This document shows positions 40,425 to 49,387 of a DNA stretch of 64,000 nt, piece after piece. A program made the position numbers and the translations under genes. The first letter of the stretch is position 1, and every line of letters begins with the position of its first letter. The notes below the pieces were generated by a model, which saw nothing but the letters and a program-made list of their open reading frames with translations, was not told the origin of the DNA and did not search any database. The DNA is from Phycisphaerae bacterium (GTDB lineage Bacteria; Planctomycetota; Phycisphaerae; UBA1845; UTPLA1): positions 682,001-746,000 of the forward strand of contig JAHBXN010000001.1 of the NCBI GenBank assembly GCA_019636475.1. The letters run 5' to 3'.

Positions 40425-41300
40425 ATGCCGCTGACGCTCGAACCCAATTCAAACGGGTTCATCGAGTCCGTGCTGTCGGAATCTCCGGACATCGGAACGA
40501 TGCCGGAGGTGACGGTGAAGATCATCGACATCGTAGAGAATCCGCAATCGCGGATGAAGGATCTTCACAAAGTCATAAGCAATGATCCGGCGTTGTCCAC
40601 CAAGATCCTCAAGGTGGTCAACTCCGCGCTATACGGACTGCCAACCTCGATCGGGAATATCGATCGGGCGATCGTCCTGCTTGGCCAGTCTGCGGTGAAG
40701 AACATCGCCATCGCGACATCCATGATGAACCTGTTCAGCGCCGAGGACGGAGCGGAAGGTTGCAGCGGAAAGGATGTCTGGCGACACTCAATTGGAATGG
40801 CTGTCGCCACCAAGCTCATATATGAACACCTGAACAAGCCTGGTGCCGATGAGGGTTTTCTCGCGGGACTCATTGCGGATATCGGCTTTCTGATTGAGCG
40901 ACAGGCGCGGCCTGCCGAAGTCGCTGCCGCGATCACACAGTTCAAACGAGATGGGGGCGAATTCATAGCAATCGAGAGAGAACTGATTGGCGCCGACCAC
41001 CAACAATTCGGATGGGCTGTCTCGAAAAAGTGGCGTTTCCCCGATTCGGTGTGCACCGCGATTGGATGGCATCATAGTCCGGCATCTATTACAGCAAGCG
41101 ATCCAACCCTGGCGCTGGCCGTTCGCGCCGCAGACGTATTAACGTGCAGGTTGCAGTTGGGATTCTGCATGATGTTTGAGGATGAGCCGATTGGGCTGGA
41201 AGTAACCCAGCGACTCGGCCTGACCGAGCCGATGATTCAGAAGATTCTCAAGGAGATGCCGAAGCAGGTTGCGACTGCGGAAGCGATCTTCGAATCGTGA
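40425..41300 (+). CDS. HDOD domain signalling protein
   Basis: A 291-residue protein formed mainly by one HDOD domain, related to HD phosphohydrolases but usually lacking their metal site. Family blocks: VTVKIIDIVENPQSRMKDLHKVISNDPALSTKILKVVNSALYG and SVCTAIGWHHSP. The HD pair is degraded (GLIADIGFL), as typical for HDOD. It probably acts in a regulatory cascade. ATG 40425 has AAAGG nine bases upstream; a TTG at 40377 extends the frame. Confidence 0.88.
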   Translation: MPLTLEPNSNGFIESVLSESPDIGTMPEVTVKIIDIVENPQSRMKDLHKVISNDPALSTKILKVVNSALYGLPTSIGNIDRAIVLLGQSAVKNIAIATSMMNLFSAEDGAEGCSGKDVWRHSIGMAVATKLIYEHLNKPGADEGFLAGLIADIGFLIERQARPAEVAAAITQFKRDGGEFIAIERELIGADHQQFGWAVSKKWRFPDSVCTAIGWHHSPASITASDPTLALAVRAADVLTCRLQLGFCMMFEDEPIGLEVTQRLGLTEPMIQKILKEMPKQVATAEAIFES

Positions 41301-41347
41301 TCGTGTTTCAATCGGGAATCGGCAGGCCGTGGAGGAATCCGCGCGAT

Positions 41348-42307
41348 TCAGGCCGCCGGTCGGAACATCAACCACCCGAGATAGCCAAGGAAACCCGCGA
41401 AAAGCAGTACACCTTCGCGCCGGCTCAGCGTACTTCGTGTGGCGATGAGCAGCCAAAGTAGCGCGCTGGTGCCGACCATGATCGGCAGGTGAATCCAAAG
41501 CAATTCGGAATCCAGCGGAATCGGCTGGATCATGCCGCTCACACCCAATATGCCCGAGATATTAAAAACATTGCTTCCGATCACGTTCCCGATCGCAATG
41601 TCGCTCTGACCCCGCAAGGCGGCGACGACGGACGTGACCAATTCAGGAAGGCTTGTGCCAACTGCAACAAGCGTGAGGCCGATAATCAACTCACTGATCC
41701 CGAAGGACCGAGCGATTTCAATCGCGCCCCTCAGAAAAAGTTCGGAGCCGCCTGCCAGACCGAGCAGACCTGCCAGAACGAACAAGACATTCATGCCGGT
41801 CGATCGAACGACGATCACTTCCGAAAGCGCGGCATACTCTGGTTCGAGGATGGCCGTCTCGCGTCGGGCCATCCAGACAGCGAACACGTTATATGCCACG
41901 AACACGACGAGAAGGCACCCGGCTCCGAGTCGACCGACCTGACCGGTGAATCCCAAGACTGCCAGCAGCATCGTGATGCCCAGCATGATCGGCGCCTCGC
42001 GGCGGACGATGGAAGCGTGAATCGTCATCGGCTTGATCATTGAGGAGACGCCGATGATGAGCAGTACGTTGAATATGTTGCTGCCGACCACATTTCCGGC
42101 ACAAATCGCCGCGTTTCCGCGCGACGCCGCCATCACGCTGACCACCAGTTCGGGAGCGGACGTGCCGCCGGCGACGATCGTCAGCCCGACGACCAGCGCG
42201 GAGACACCGAATGATCGCGCCATCGAAGCGGCGCCGCGTACCAGCAACTCACCGCCGGCCACCAGCACGACAAGGCCGACCACCACATAAATCAGATTCA
42301 GGAACAT
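41348..42307 (-). CDS. Calcium/sodium antiporter, CaCA family
   Basis: A 319-residue inner-membrane antiporter of the YrbG type. The two inverted alpha-repeats are clear: LTIVAGGTSAPELVVSV ... GNVVGSNIFNVLLIIG in the first half and LTLVAVGTSLPELVTSVVAALRGQSDIAIGNVIGSNVFNI in the second, with about ten membrane helices. It would exchange Ca2+ for Na+ or H+. Starts at ATG 42307; 50 bases after the accD stop in the same direction, so co-transcription is possible. Confidence 0.9.
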   Translation of the reverse strand: MFLNLIYVVVGLVVLVAGGELLVRGAASMARSFGVSALVVGLTIVAGGTSAPELVVSVMAASRGNAAICAGNVVGSNIFNVLLIIGVSSMIKPMTIHASIVRREAPIMLGITMLLAVLGFTGQVGRLGAGCLLVVFVAYNVFAVWMARRETAILEPEYAALSEVIVVRSTGMNVLFVLAGLLGLAGGSELFLRGAIEIARSFGISELIIGLTLVAVGTSLPELVTSVVAALRGQSDIAIGNVIGSNVFNISGILGVSGMIQPIPLDSELLWIHLPIMVGTSALLWLLIATRSTLSRREGVLLFAGFLGYLGWLMFRPAA

Positions 42308-42357
42308 GAATCGGGAACCCGGCAGACTCGCTTGTGTGATGCTTGCAACCGTTCGGC

Positions 42358-43158
42358 CTACTTCCCGCAGTAGTCGATCACTCTCGCTATCTCGCTTCGG
42401 AGATTGGCGCGGGGAACGATGCGGTCGATAAATCCGTGTTCGAGCATGAACTCGGCGGTCTGGAAGCCTTCGGGCAATTCGGTCTTGACCGTGTTCCAGA
42501 TCACGCGCGGCCCGGCAAAACCGATCATTGATTTGGGCTCCGCAATGGCCACGTCACCGAGCGAAGCGAAGCTGGCTGCCACTCCAGCGGTGGTGGGATC
42601 GGTCAGGATAGTGATGTAGAGGCCTCTGGCTGAATCGTGCCGCGCGATTGCCGCGGAAGTCTTAGCCATCTGAAAAAGACTGACCAGCCCTTCCTGCATT
42701 CTCGCGCCGCCGGAACAAGTCACGACAACGACCGGCAGGCCTTCGTCCGTCGCCCGCTCGATCGCCGCTGTGATCTTTTCGCCGACGACTGAGCCCATAG
42801 AACCCATGATGAAGAACGGATCCATGACGGCCAGGATGACGGGCCGCCCCTTGATGTACGCCTTGCCGGTGAGCACCGCTTCGACAAGGCCCGTCTTTTC
42901 GCGCGCTTCGATCTGGCGATCTGCGTACGGACGGCTGTCCTTCCATGCAAGCGGATCGGTCGACACCAGGTTTTCGTTGAATTCCTCAAATGTCCCCGGA
43001 TCGCTGAGCTGCTCGACCCGCGTTCGAGCGTCGACGCGGTAATGATGGCCGCACTCGGGGCAGACGCGGAGGTTCTCCTCGAGCACCTTCTTGAATACCA
43101 TCTTGCTGCAGCCCTGGCATCGGAGCCAAAGCCCTTCCGGAATTTCAACCTTTGCCAT
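42358..43158 (-). CDS. accD: Acetyl-CoA carboxylase carboxyltransferase subunit beta
   Basis: AccD moves the carboxyl group from biotin to acetyl-CoA in the first step of fatty acid synthesis. The 266-residue product has the zinc ribbon C14-x2-C17 and C33-x2-C36, the crotonase-like core FFIMGSMGSVVGEKI, and VVVVTCSGGARMQEG. ATG 43158 is the family start. A good -10 lies at 43265-43270. accA is not in the window. Confidence 0.95.
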   Translation of the reverse strand: MAKVEIPEGLWLRCQGCSKMVFKKVLEENLRVCPECGHHYRVDARTRVEQLSDPGTFEEFNENLVSTDPLAWKDSRPYADRQIEAREKTGLVEAVLTGKAYIKGRPVILAVMDPFFIMGSMGSVVGEKITAAIERATDEGLPVVVVTCSGGARMQEGLVSLFQMAKTSAAIARHDSARGLYITILTDPTTAGVAASFASLGDVAIAEPKSMIGFAGPRVIWNTVKTELPEGFQTAEFMLEHGFIDRIVPRANLRSEIARVIDYCGK

Positions 43159-43264
43159 TCGGTCAGATTACCTCGGAGAAAATCGTCTGCACACCGGTCC
43201 GGGCGGCCAGTCGCTCGTTGCGGCTGATCCACCACTTACCCTTCAGCCTCACGCCTCGCGGAGC

Positions 43265-43270
43265 ATTATA
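43265..43270 (-). promoter_or_regulatory. Consensus -10 upstream of accD
   Basis: Minus-strand TATAAT, about 107 bases before the accD ATG and downstream of the terminator at 43346-43390. The -35 region is GC-rich and poor. Confidence 0.45.
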
Positions 43271-43345
43271 CACAAAGCGGCCGCCGACGACCCCTGCGCC
43301 GTTTCAACCCGCTCGCGGTTGGAGTTTTCCGCGGTGCAATCGCCC

Positions 43346-43390
43346 GTAAAAATGGAACAGGACCCGAGCGTGTGTCACACTCAGGTCCTG
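43346..43390 (-). terminator. Strong intrinsic terminator upstream of accD
   Basis: Positions 43358-43372 pair with 43376-43390 over 15 base pairs (including two G-T pairs) around a three-base loop. On the minus strand the stem is followed by TTCCATTTTT. It ends whatever is transcribed from the small-gene region at 43.4-43.9 kb and separates it from accD. Confidence 0.8.
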
Positions 43391-43560
43391 CGACTGCTAG
43401 CAGTAGCAGTGGTGAACACACAACGGCGTTCACCTTTCGTCTTTGGTCAGAATCACCGACCCCGACACCACGGCAACGATCCGAATCGCGAAGGACCCTA
43501 CGTCACCGCAACACCGGTCTGTCGATGCCTCCAACCCCGACAGCCTTTCGGCTGAGCTGC
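43391..43560 (-). ncRNA. Candidate structured RNA or long 3' UTR
   Basis: This stretch lies between two minus-strand hairpins. It has a CAGCC-GAAA-GGCTG tetraloop hairpin (43541-43554) and a GGTGAAC/GTTCACC hairpin (43411-43434), and ends in the strong terminator at 43346-43390. No known RNA family is recognised, and no coding frame is convincing. It could be a small RNA or the 3' part of the small-protein transcript. Confidence 0.3.
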
Positions 43561-43565
43561 CTCAA

Positions 43566-43593
43566 GGGCGAGCGAATAATAATCCGCTCGCCC
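43566..43593 (-). terminator. Hairpin after the small hydrophobic gene pair
   Basis: GGGCGAGCG (43566-43574) pairs with CGCTCGCCC (43585-43593), a perfect 9 bp stem with an AT-rich loop, 12 bases past the stop of the small gene at 43606-43719. On the minus strand it is followed by TTGAGG, so the T run is short. Confidence 0.5.
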
Positions 43594-43605
43594 ATCGTTC
43601 CGTTC

Positions 43606-43719
43606 TCAGTTGAAGAAGAACAAGAGGATCCAGCTGAGCGGGGTGAAGACGAGGTCGAGCAGGGGGTTGAGATCGATGAAACCGATCAAAGCCGCCAAAG
43701 CAAAGTCAACAATGTTCAT
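43606..43719 (-). CDS. Small hydrophobic protein, first-described copy A of a tandem pair
   Basis: A 37-residue open frame with an excellent ribosome binding site (AAGGAAGG, six bases before ATG 43719). The product begins MNIVD and shares the core FALAALIGFIDLNPLLDLVF and TPLSW with its neighbour, then ends in a very hydrophobic tail ILLFFFN. It is likely a single membrane helix or hairpin with acidic residues at 5, 16 and 22. The near identity of two tandem copies over residues 5-30, with different bases at third codon positions, supports translation. Function unknown; small toxins, regulators of membrane enzymes or signalling peptides all fit. Confidence 0.75.
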   Translation of the reverse strand: MNIVDFALAALIGFIDLNPLLDLVFTPLSWILLFFFN

Positions 43720-43796
43720 GAGTTTCCTTCCTTAAAAAAATGGGACAACTGTTACCACTCGCTATAGACGTTTTCCGTCTACTGCCTACACAGGCA

Positions 43797-43907
43797 TTAT
43801 CTCCAGAATACCAACAGCCACGAAAGCGGCGTGAAAACCAGATCGAGCAACGGATTGAGATCGATGAATCCGATCAGAGCCGCCAATGCAAAGTCAAACA
43901 CGTTCAT
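43797..43907 (-). CDS. Small hydrophobic protein, copy B of a tandem pair
   Basis: A 36-residue frame from ATG 43907 with GAGG seven bases upstream, lying 77 bases before copy A in the same direction. It begins MNVFD and carries the same core as copy A through residue 30, then LLVFWR. Only four of the first 36 positions differ outside the last few residues, while many third codon bases differ, the mark of a coding duplication under protein-level constraint. No signal-peptidase site is seen. No relative is known to me. Confidence 0.75.
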   Translation of the reverse strand: MNVFDFALAALIGFIDLNPLLDLVFTPLSWLLVFWR

Positions 43908-44492
43908 TCAAGCGCCTCACAAATTCGTTCCCAGTACTCAAACTCGGGTTTTCAAGAGAATCTCGGAAACTCGAACGGCCGGGAACCTGCCGTATCTAAC
44001 CACCGAGACCTCACTATCGCAACACCCTCGCGGGCGAAGACGATCAAGCCGAAGACCCTTGATTCAAGGGCGGAAGTTTAATAAGCCGTGCTTTTCGGTG
44101 TCAACATCTTTCGCTCGGAAGATTTCATATTTTTTCGGTTCGAAATCGTCGCTTCCCCAGTGGTCAACAGACTTTACGGACAAAGCCCTTTGCCGCCATC
44201 ACCCTGACCGTTGCGTTGGCTGCCTCGCGCAGGCATCGGCGATGCATAAAGTTACATGCATCCTCTGAATTCCGGGCAAGCGTTATCAGACCCGTTAGTT
44301 CGTCCCTTTTTTCACAATCTTCTCGAAGTTGACTCCTATCCAGCACACAAGTCCTTTTCAGGCAAATAGTTTTATCGGAACAACTTCGCGAGGCGCTTCA
44401 CGATTTCTCGACCCCGGATTGATGTCTCGATTGCGCCTGCCAACCAGGAACGCCATTCGTTAGGAACCTGTTAGTACCAAGCGGACTAAATC
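43908..44492. other. AT-richer intergenic region
   Basis: 585 bases, poorer in GC than its surroundings, with T and A runs. It should hold the promoter of the small-gene pair. One 60-codon minus-strand frame (44164-44346) is not supported by a ribosome binding site or family. No RNA gene was recognised. Confidence 0.45.
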
Positions 44493-45791
44493 TCACTCGT
44501 CTCCCGATCTACCCTTCAAATTGAAGTCTGCCCGAACCGGGTAATGATCCGACGCAGCCTTTGCCGTTTCGCCATCGATGATTCGATATGACTTGGCCAC
44601 ATAATGCCTGGCCATCGCAGGCGACGCCAGAATGAAGTCGATCATGCTCAAATGTGGCGGCTTGTTGTAGGTCAAAGCCCCTTCCGGCAAATCCGATAGA
44701 AAGTCTTTGAGCATGCCCTCCCCGCTGCCGCGAATAAGCTTGATCGTCTGGCTATCCCAGCGATCATTGAAATCGCCGCAGATAACGAATCGCGAACCCG
44801 GATCGCTCTTCAACTGATCGTCCAGGATCTTTCGGACGGCCACGGCCTCAGCGTTTCGAATGCGGATGTCGTCGTCCCCGCCACAACATTTGAGATGTAC
44901 AACAAACACATCGAAGCTCGGGGCGGCTGGAGGCTCCAACCGGACCTGAAGCAGGTCGCGCCGGAAGGTCATTTTCCCGCCTGAACCATCGCTGAACTCC
45001 ACATGCCGATGCGAGGTCACCGGCCCCACCGGCAACCATGTGATGAGTGCGCAGTCGATCCCACGGGCATCGTTCCCCTCGATCAACACGACATTGCGAT
45101 ACCCGAGGTCGCCGATGTATCGCTTCACGAACGCTTCGAGGACACCGCGATGCTCCACCTCTTCCAGCGCGATGACGTCCGCATCAAGTGCCCGGATCGT
45201 GGCGGCCAGCTTCGAGAGCTGGGCCTCGGATTTCGGGTCGGTGGATTCGTCCTTGGTGTATGGATCGTCGTGGGCGTCAAAGAGATTTTCCACGTTGTAG
45301 CACGCGATTCGCACACTGCCGGTGAACTCGCGCTTCTTAACTGGAGGTCGCGGCACCGCCACGCGATCGGCCGGGATCGGCTCTTCCTTCTCGAAGACCG
45401 TGACCTGTCCGGGCTGCGTCACTTCAATCTGCGGCTTGCCGCGGTATTCGGTCACCGTGCCGAGAATTCGAACAAATTTGCCCGCGTACATCTCTTCGGG
45501 CGGTTTGGAAAAATTTTTGTAGTTCCTCTGGCGAACGATGGCCGTCACGGTGCGCTCGCGATCGAAATTCAGGAATGTGATCTGTCCGATACTCCGCGCC
45601 TGGACGATCCAGCCCTGAACGACAACCTCCTCGTCGATGAACTTGTGAGCATCCTTCCAGTCGATGATGCCGGGACCGCCGGCCGATGGAACGGCTGGCG
45701 GCGAGTCGTCAGCTCCAAAGGCAGCCGACAGAAACAGGAAGGCGGACGAGGCGAACAGGAGCGCGACGCTCCGTCGGACGGCGAATTTCAT
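44493..45791 (-). CDS. Exported endonuclease/exonuclease/phosphatase family protein
   Basis: A 432-residue protein with a signal peptide (MKFAVRRSVALLFASSAFLF, then an Ala-rich cleavage region). Residues about 36-125 form an OB-like domain (VVQGWIVQARSIGQITFLNF). Residues 145-430 form the EEP fold: IACYNVENLFD, VIALEEVE (catalytic Glu), VICGDFNDRW and a C-terminal SDHYPV. It would cut phosphodiester bonds in nucleic acids, lipids or sugars outside the cytoplasm. ATG 45791 has AGGGAG six bases upstream; the open extension to 46154 was rejected. Confidence 0.85.
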   Translation of the reverse strand: MKFAVRRSVALLFASSAFLFLSAAFGADDSPPAVPSAGGPGIIDWKDAHKFIDEEVVVQGWIVQARSIGQITFLNFDRERTVTAIVRQRNYKNFSKPPEEMYAGKFVRILGTVTEYRGKPQIEVTQPGQVTVFEKEEPIPADRVAVPRPPVKKREFTGSVRIACYNVENLFDAHDDPYTKDESTDPKSEAQLSKLAATIRALDADVIALEEVEHRGVLEAFVKRYIGDLGYRNVVLIEGNDARGIDCALITWLPVGPVTSHRHVEFSDGSGGKMTFRRDLLQVRLEPPAAPSFDVFVVHLKCCGGDDDIRIRNAEAVAVRKILDDQLKSDPGSRFVICGDFNDRWDSQTIKLIRGSGEGMLKDFLSDLPEGALTYNKPPHLSMIDFILASPAMARHYVAKSYRIIDGETAKAASDHYPVRADFNLKGRSGDE

Positions 45792-46126
45792 GCTTTTCTC
45801 CCTTAAGTCGTGATCGGTCCAGTGCGTGTTATACGACCTATTTGACCTGCCGTCGCAGAATCGGGCAAGGCGATATGCGAGCGCGTCGCGCCGATCTGAA
45901 TCTGCCTGCCGCACGCCTTGAGAGCGAGCCCGACTCATTTTCCCGGACCCGATGAATGTCGCATCAAGCCAGCACGCTGTCGACCCGATCGAATGGCACG
46001 GGCCCGCGTCCCCGCGTTGAGAGTTCCGGGACGCCCGGTGGCGGCACCTCAGGACCTGCCGCGGCCGGTCGTTTTCCATAATAGAGTGAGGCCGCGCAGA
46101 GCCCGCACCACCCCAAGGAGTGCGAA
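45792..46126. other. Divergent intergenic region
   Basis: 335 bases between the exported phosphodiesterase and the AAA ATPase. It holds the AAGGAG ribosome binding site of the ATPase. No clear promoter or gene is seen. Confidence 0.4.
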
Positions 46127-47524
46127 ATGACCACGAAGTCTCCGCCCAAGCCATTCAGTGTGGCATCGACGATGAACCCAGGCGCTACCATTGAGCAACC
46201 ACCGACGCCGACCGCTGCGAGCGCGGACTCCGCGGCGACCTCGTCCTCAACGGTTTCGGCGCAGTGGTACCCGAAGCCGGTGAAGTCATTCGCCGATGCG
46301 GGCGTGGATACGGGGGTGGTCGAGGGCCTGATCCTGAAGTATCTCTCAGGCGTCGGCTCCGCGACTGGTGGAATGATCGCGAAGGAGCTGTGTCTGCCGG
46401 GAGAGCCCATTATTGAGTACCTGGCTCAACTAAAACACCAGCAGATCGTCGTTCACGTCGGCGCGGCCGCGATGGGCGACTTCACCTATCGACTCACGGA
46501 CGCCGGCATGGACCGGGCGCGTCGGTACATGCAGGAATCGATGTACGTCGGGCCTGCACCGGTGCCGGTCGATCAGTACATCGCGGCGATGCGCGCCCAG
46601 ACCATCACGAAATGTCACCCGAAACAAGATGACCTCAATCGGGCATTCTCCGATCTGCTGGTCAGCCATGAGATGTTTGAGATCCTCGGTCCGGCGATCA
46701 ACAGCGGGCGAGGTATGTTTCTTTATGGCTATCCCGGAAACGGCAAGACGAGCATTGCAGAGCGCATTACGCGCTGTTTCGGGGACAGCATCTACATTCC
46801 GAAGTGTCTGATCTGCGACGGGTTCATCATCAAACTATTCGATGCAGCCAACCACACGGTTGTGGAACAACGAAGCGAGACGATCTTCAAGAAAGACAAG
46901 ATCGACGATCGCTGGGTGCGGATCGCGCGCCCGACGATCATTGTCGGCGGCGAACTGACCATGGAGACGCTCGAAATCCAATACAACGAGACGAGCAAGG
47001 TCTGCGAGGCGCCCGTGCAGTTGAAGTCGAACTGCGGAACGCTCGTCATCGACGACTTCGGCCGTCAGCGCATGCGGCCGGTCGAGTTGCTGAATCGGTG
47101 GATCGTTCCGCTGGAGAAGCGCTTCGACTTTCTCACGATGCCGAACGGAAAGAAGCTTCAGGTGCCGTTTGACCAGTTGATTATCTTTTCGACCAACCTG
47201 GAACCGAAAGATCTATGCGACGACGCCTTTCTCCGGCGTATTCCGTACAAGATCAACGTGCCGGACCCGACCGAATCGCAATATCGACAGTTGTATGAAT
47301 TCGTCGCGCCGGGGCTGGGATTCAAGATCGATGACGAAGCAAGGTCCGCGATTGACTACCTCGTGGACACCTACTACAAGAAGACCGGCCGCCCATTCCG
47401 CTGCTGCCAGCCGCGCGACCTCATGCTCCAGGTGAAGAACCGGTGTTTGTACACAGGCAGAGACATGTCACTGACACCGGAGATGTTCGACTATGCGGCA
47501 TCGGTGTATTTCACGGTGATGTGA
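46127..47524 (+). CDS. AAA ATPase with N-terminal winged-helix region
   Basis: A 465-residue cytoplasmic ATPase. A Thr/Ser/Pro-rich N-tail is followed by a winged-helix-like segment (about 60-130), then an AAA core with Walker A GYPGNGKT (201-208), Walker B TLVIDDFG (about 305) and sensor-like IIFSTNLEPKDLCDDAFLRRIPY. The C-terminal helical lid follows. The pattern FLRRIPYKINVPDP is like AAA proteins seen beside pilus or secretion genes in other bacteria, but none are near. ATG 46127 with AAGGAG six bases upstream. Confidence 0.82.
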   Translation: MTTKSPPKPFSVASTMNPGATIEQPPTPTAASADSAATSSSTVSAQWYPKPVKSFADAGVDTGVVEGLILKYLSGVGSATGGMIAKELCLPGEPIIEYLAQLKHQQIVVHVGAAAMGDFTYRLTDAGMDRARRYMQESMYVGPAPVPVDQYIAAMRAQTITKCHPKQDDLNRAFSDLLVSHEMFEILGPAINSGRGMFLYGYPGNGKTSIAERITRCFGDSIYIPKCLICDGFIIKLFDAANHTVVEQRSETIFKKDKIDDRWVRIARPTIIVGGELTMETLEIQYNETSKVCEAPVQLKSNCGTLVIDDFGRQRMRPVELLNRWIVPLEKRFDFLTMPNGKKLQVPFDQLIIFSTNLEPKDLCDDAFLRRIPYKINVPDPTESQYRQLYEFVAPGLGFKIDDEARSAIDYLVDTYYKKTGRPFRCCQPRDLMLQVKNRCLYTGRDMSLTPEMFDYAASVYFTVM

Positions 47525-47665
47525 CACGCGGCAACAGAATGGCACCTCCATGTCAACGTCCGCGGCGGAGGCCCCGAACGCATCGCCATCAACTTCGCTT
47601 TCTGTCGGCCTTCGAGCAACCTGGGACGCGGCCTCTTCGCCCGCCGGCACCCCGGCTGCGCTCTG

Positions 47666-48184
47666 CTATTGCAGATCTTTCGCTGACGCGAGAAGCTGCC
47701 AACCGGGCTTGTACACACGCATATTTCGGTAGCCAAGCTGTTTGAGGTACTCGTACACCATGTCGCCGGATTCGCAGGAGGCGCCGGAACAGTAGATGAT
47801 GACGAGTTGTTCCGGTGGAACATTCCGCGACACTTCCGGCAGATATTCGTCCATGCGACCAGCCGGAAAATTGATGGCGCCGCGGACGTGCCCTTTGGCA
47901 AAGTCTTCGGGGCTGCGTGCATCGATCAAAACGGCCGACATGTCCTGGACGTGCAGTCGAATCTCTTCAAGCGAGATGTCATGGCGAACGTCGTGCCGAT
48001 CGGAGACATGCGACACCTCCGGCGAACGGAGTCGATTGGACGTACCGACGGCAACATGATCCTTTCCATGGACCTCGTCTGCCGGGGCGTTGGTTTCGGT
48101 CTCGCGGACGTGGTCCCGGCTGGTGCACCCGTACATTGACAAGATGACCGCCGCAGAAAGCAGAAGCTTGATTGAACTGGTCAT
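47666..48184 (-). CDS. Rhodanese-domain lipoprotein
   Basis: A 172-residue lipoprotein: MTSSIKLLLSAAVILSMYGC ends at the lipobox Cys. After a linker, the rhodanese domain holds SAVLIDARSPEDFAKGHVRGAINFP and the active-site loop VIIYCSGASCESG, with the catalytic Cys after Tyr. It would transfer sulfur or reduce a substrate in the periplasm. ATG 48184 has GGAGG six bases upstream. Confidence 0.88.
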   Translation of the reverse strand: MTSSIKLLLSAAVILSMYGCTSRDHVRETETNAPADEVHGKDHVAVGTSNRLRSPEVSHVSDRHDVRHDISLEEIRLHVQDMSAVLIDARSPEDFAKGHVRGAINFPAGRMDEYLPEVSRNVPPEQLVIIYCSGASCESGDMVYEYLKQLGYRNMRVYKPGWQLLASAKDLQ

Positions 48185-48475
48185 GAAAGCCCTCCTGTCT
48201 CCTGTACTGTGCCTTCGCCGACTCAACTGATCGCAGTTCCACGGATGCGGGCATGCCTTCCGGGACAGGCTGATTTCCGACGCATCCGTGCAATGACGCC
48301 ATTCGCCGAAACGCCACGAATGCACTGAGGCCGTTCGCGGCGAAACGAGCAAACGGACTGAATGTCGGCCCCTGCTCCCAGAGCGGAGGCATTGGCACCT
48401 TCGCCCCGGGAGTCGAGCGGGCTTCATGACAGAGGCGCGCGTGTTTCGAGCGCCTGTCAGGAAACAAGAATTCGG

Positions 48476-49387
48476 CTACTGCACGACGACGCCGAGTTGC
48501 TTGAGAGTCTCATAGGTGAGGGCGCCCACGCCAAGTCGGTTCTTGGTCTGGAAGTCCTTTATCGCAACCCAGTCCTGTTCCGTGAGAAGTCCGTTCATCG
48601 GACCGGCTTTGTAGCCCTTGGCAATCAGCGCACTCTTCACTTCGTTGATCTTGGCGGCGGTTGCGTTGGTCTCGCAAATCACCTTCCGCCATTCCATTCG
48701 GCCGCCTTCGCAGACGATGGTCTTTTCGACGTTGGTGTACTCCGCCGGGATCGTGACTCGCCGCGTGCTGGCGGGCGTCTTCACAACCTGGCGCCGCACC
48801 GTGGTGTATTCCGCAGGAATCGGAATCTCACGCACAGTCGCAGGCTTAGAAGTGTACTCAATCTGCACCGTCTTCTTGACGGGTGGGCTCTTCACCAGGC
48901 AGAACACATCTCCGACCGACTCGTTGGTAGATGTGTGGCAGGCGTCGCCGGTTTGATGGTGCCAATCGACATGTCCCGGATCGACTTCAATCACGCAGTC
49001 GCGAGTTGCATACTGCTCGGGGACGACCTCCAGTTCACAGGATGCGGCCTTCACGAGGACGCGTTCCTCGACCCACTCATACTGTGCTGGAATGACTTCG
49101 AGGCGTTGGGACGCCTCTTTAATGCAGACGCGTTCCGAGACGGTCTTGGTCCTCGGCGGGATGAAAACCTTGGCGAAGCACTCACCCGGCGATGCCGTTG
49201 AGGGCAGGTCCGAGGACGCCATTGCGGGTCTTTCGGATGGGCCGCACGGCGTTTCACAGGGAGTACTGACAGTCTTGACCGTCGAGACACACGCCTTGGT
49301 TCTTCCACATTCGCAGCCCGCCTGGACTGCGAGCAGCGCGCTGCAGGCCAGTGCAGCGCAGGCCAGCTTCAAAGCTCTGGGTAACAT
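48476..49387 (-). CDS. Lipoprotein with repeated Cys/Val modules and a peptidoglycan-binding domain
   Basis: A 303-residue protein with a lipoprotein signal (CSALLAVQAGC). The middle consists of degenerate repeats built on V-x-IPA-E/Q-Y: LEVIPAQYEWVEERV, LEVVPEQYATRDCV, IPIPAEYTTVRRQVV and VTIPAEYTNVEKTIV. Residues 235-303 form a PG_binding_1 domain (IKDFQTKNRLGVGALTYETLKQLGV). The protein probably ties the outer membrane to the cell wall. ATG 49387 has AAGGAG seven bases upstream. Confidence 0.8.
   Translation of the reverse strand: MLPRALKLACAALACSALLAVQAGCECGRTKACVSTVKTVSTPCETPCGPSERPAMASSDLPSTASPGECFAKVFIPPRTKTVSERVCIKEASQRLEVIPAQYEWVEERVLVKAASCELEVVPEQYATRDCVIEVDPGHVDWHHQTGDACHTSTNESVGDVFCLVKSPPVKKTVQIEYTSKPATVREIPIPAEYTTVRRQVVKTPASTRRVTIPAEYTNVEKTIVCEGGRMEWRKVICETNATAAKINEVKSALIAKGYKAGPMNGLLTEQDWVAIKDFQTKNRLGVGALTYETLKQLGVVVQ

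Noticed and set aside
44138-44150. GGTTCGAAATC, similar to a tRNA T-loop
   Set aside because: No acceptor stem, anticodon arm or D-arm can be built around it.
44164-44346. 60-codon minus-strand frame MLDRSQLREDCEKRDEL
   Set aside because: No ribosome binding site, no paralogue and no motif; unlike the small pair next to it.
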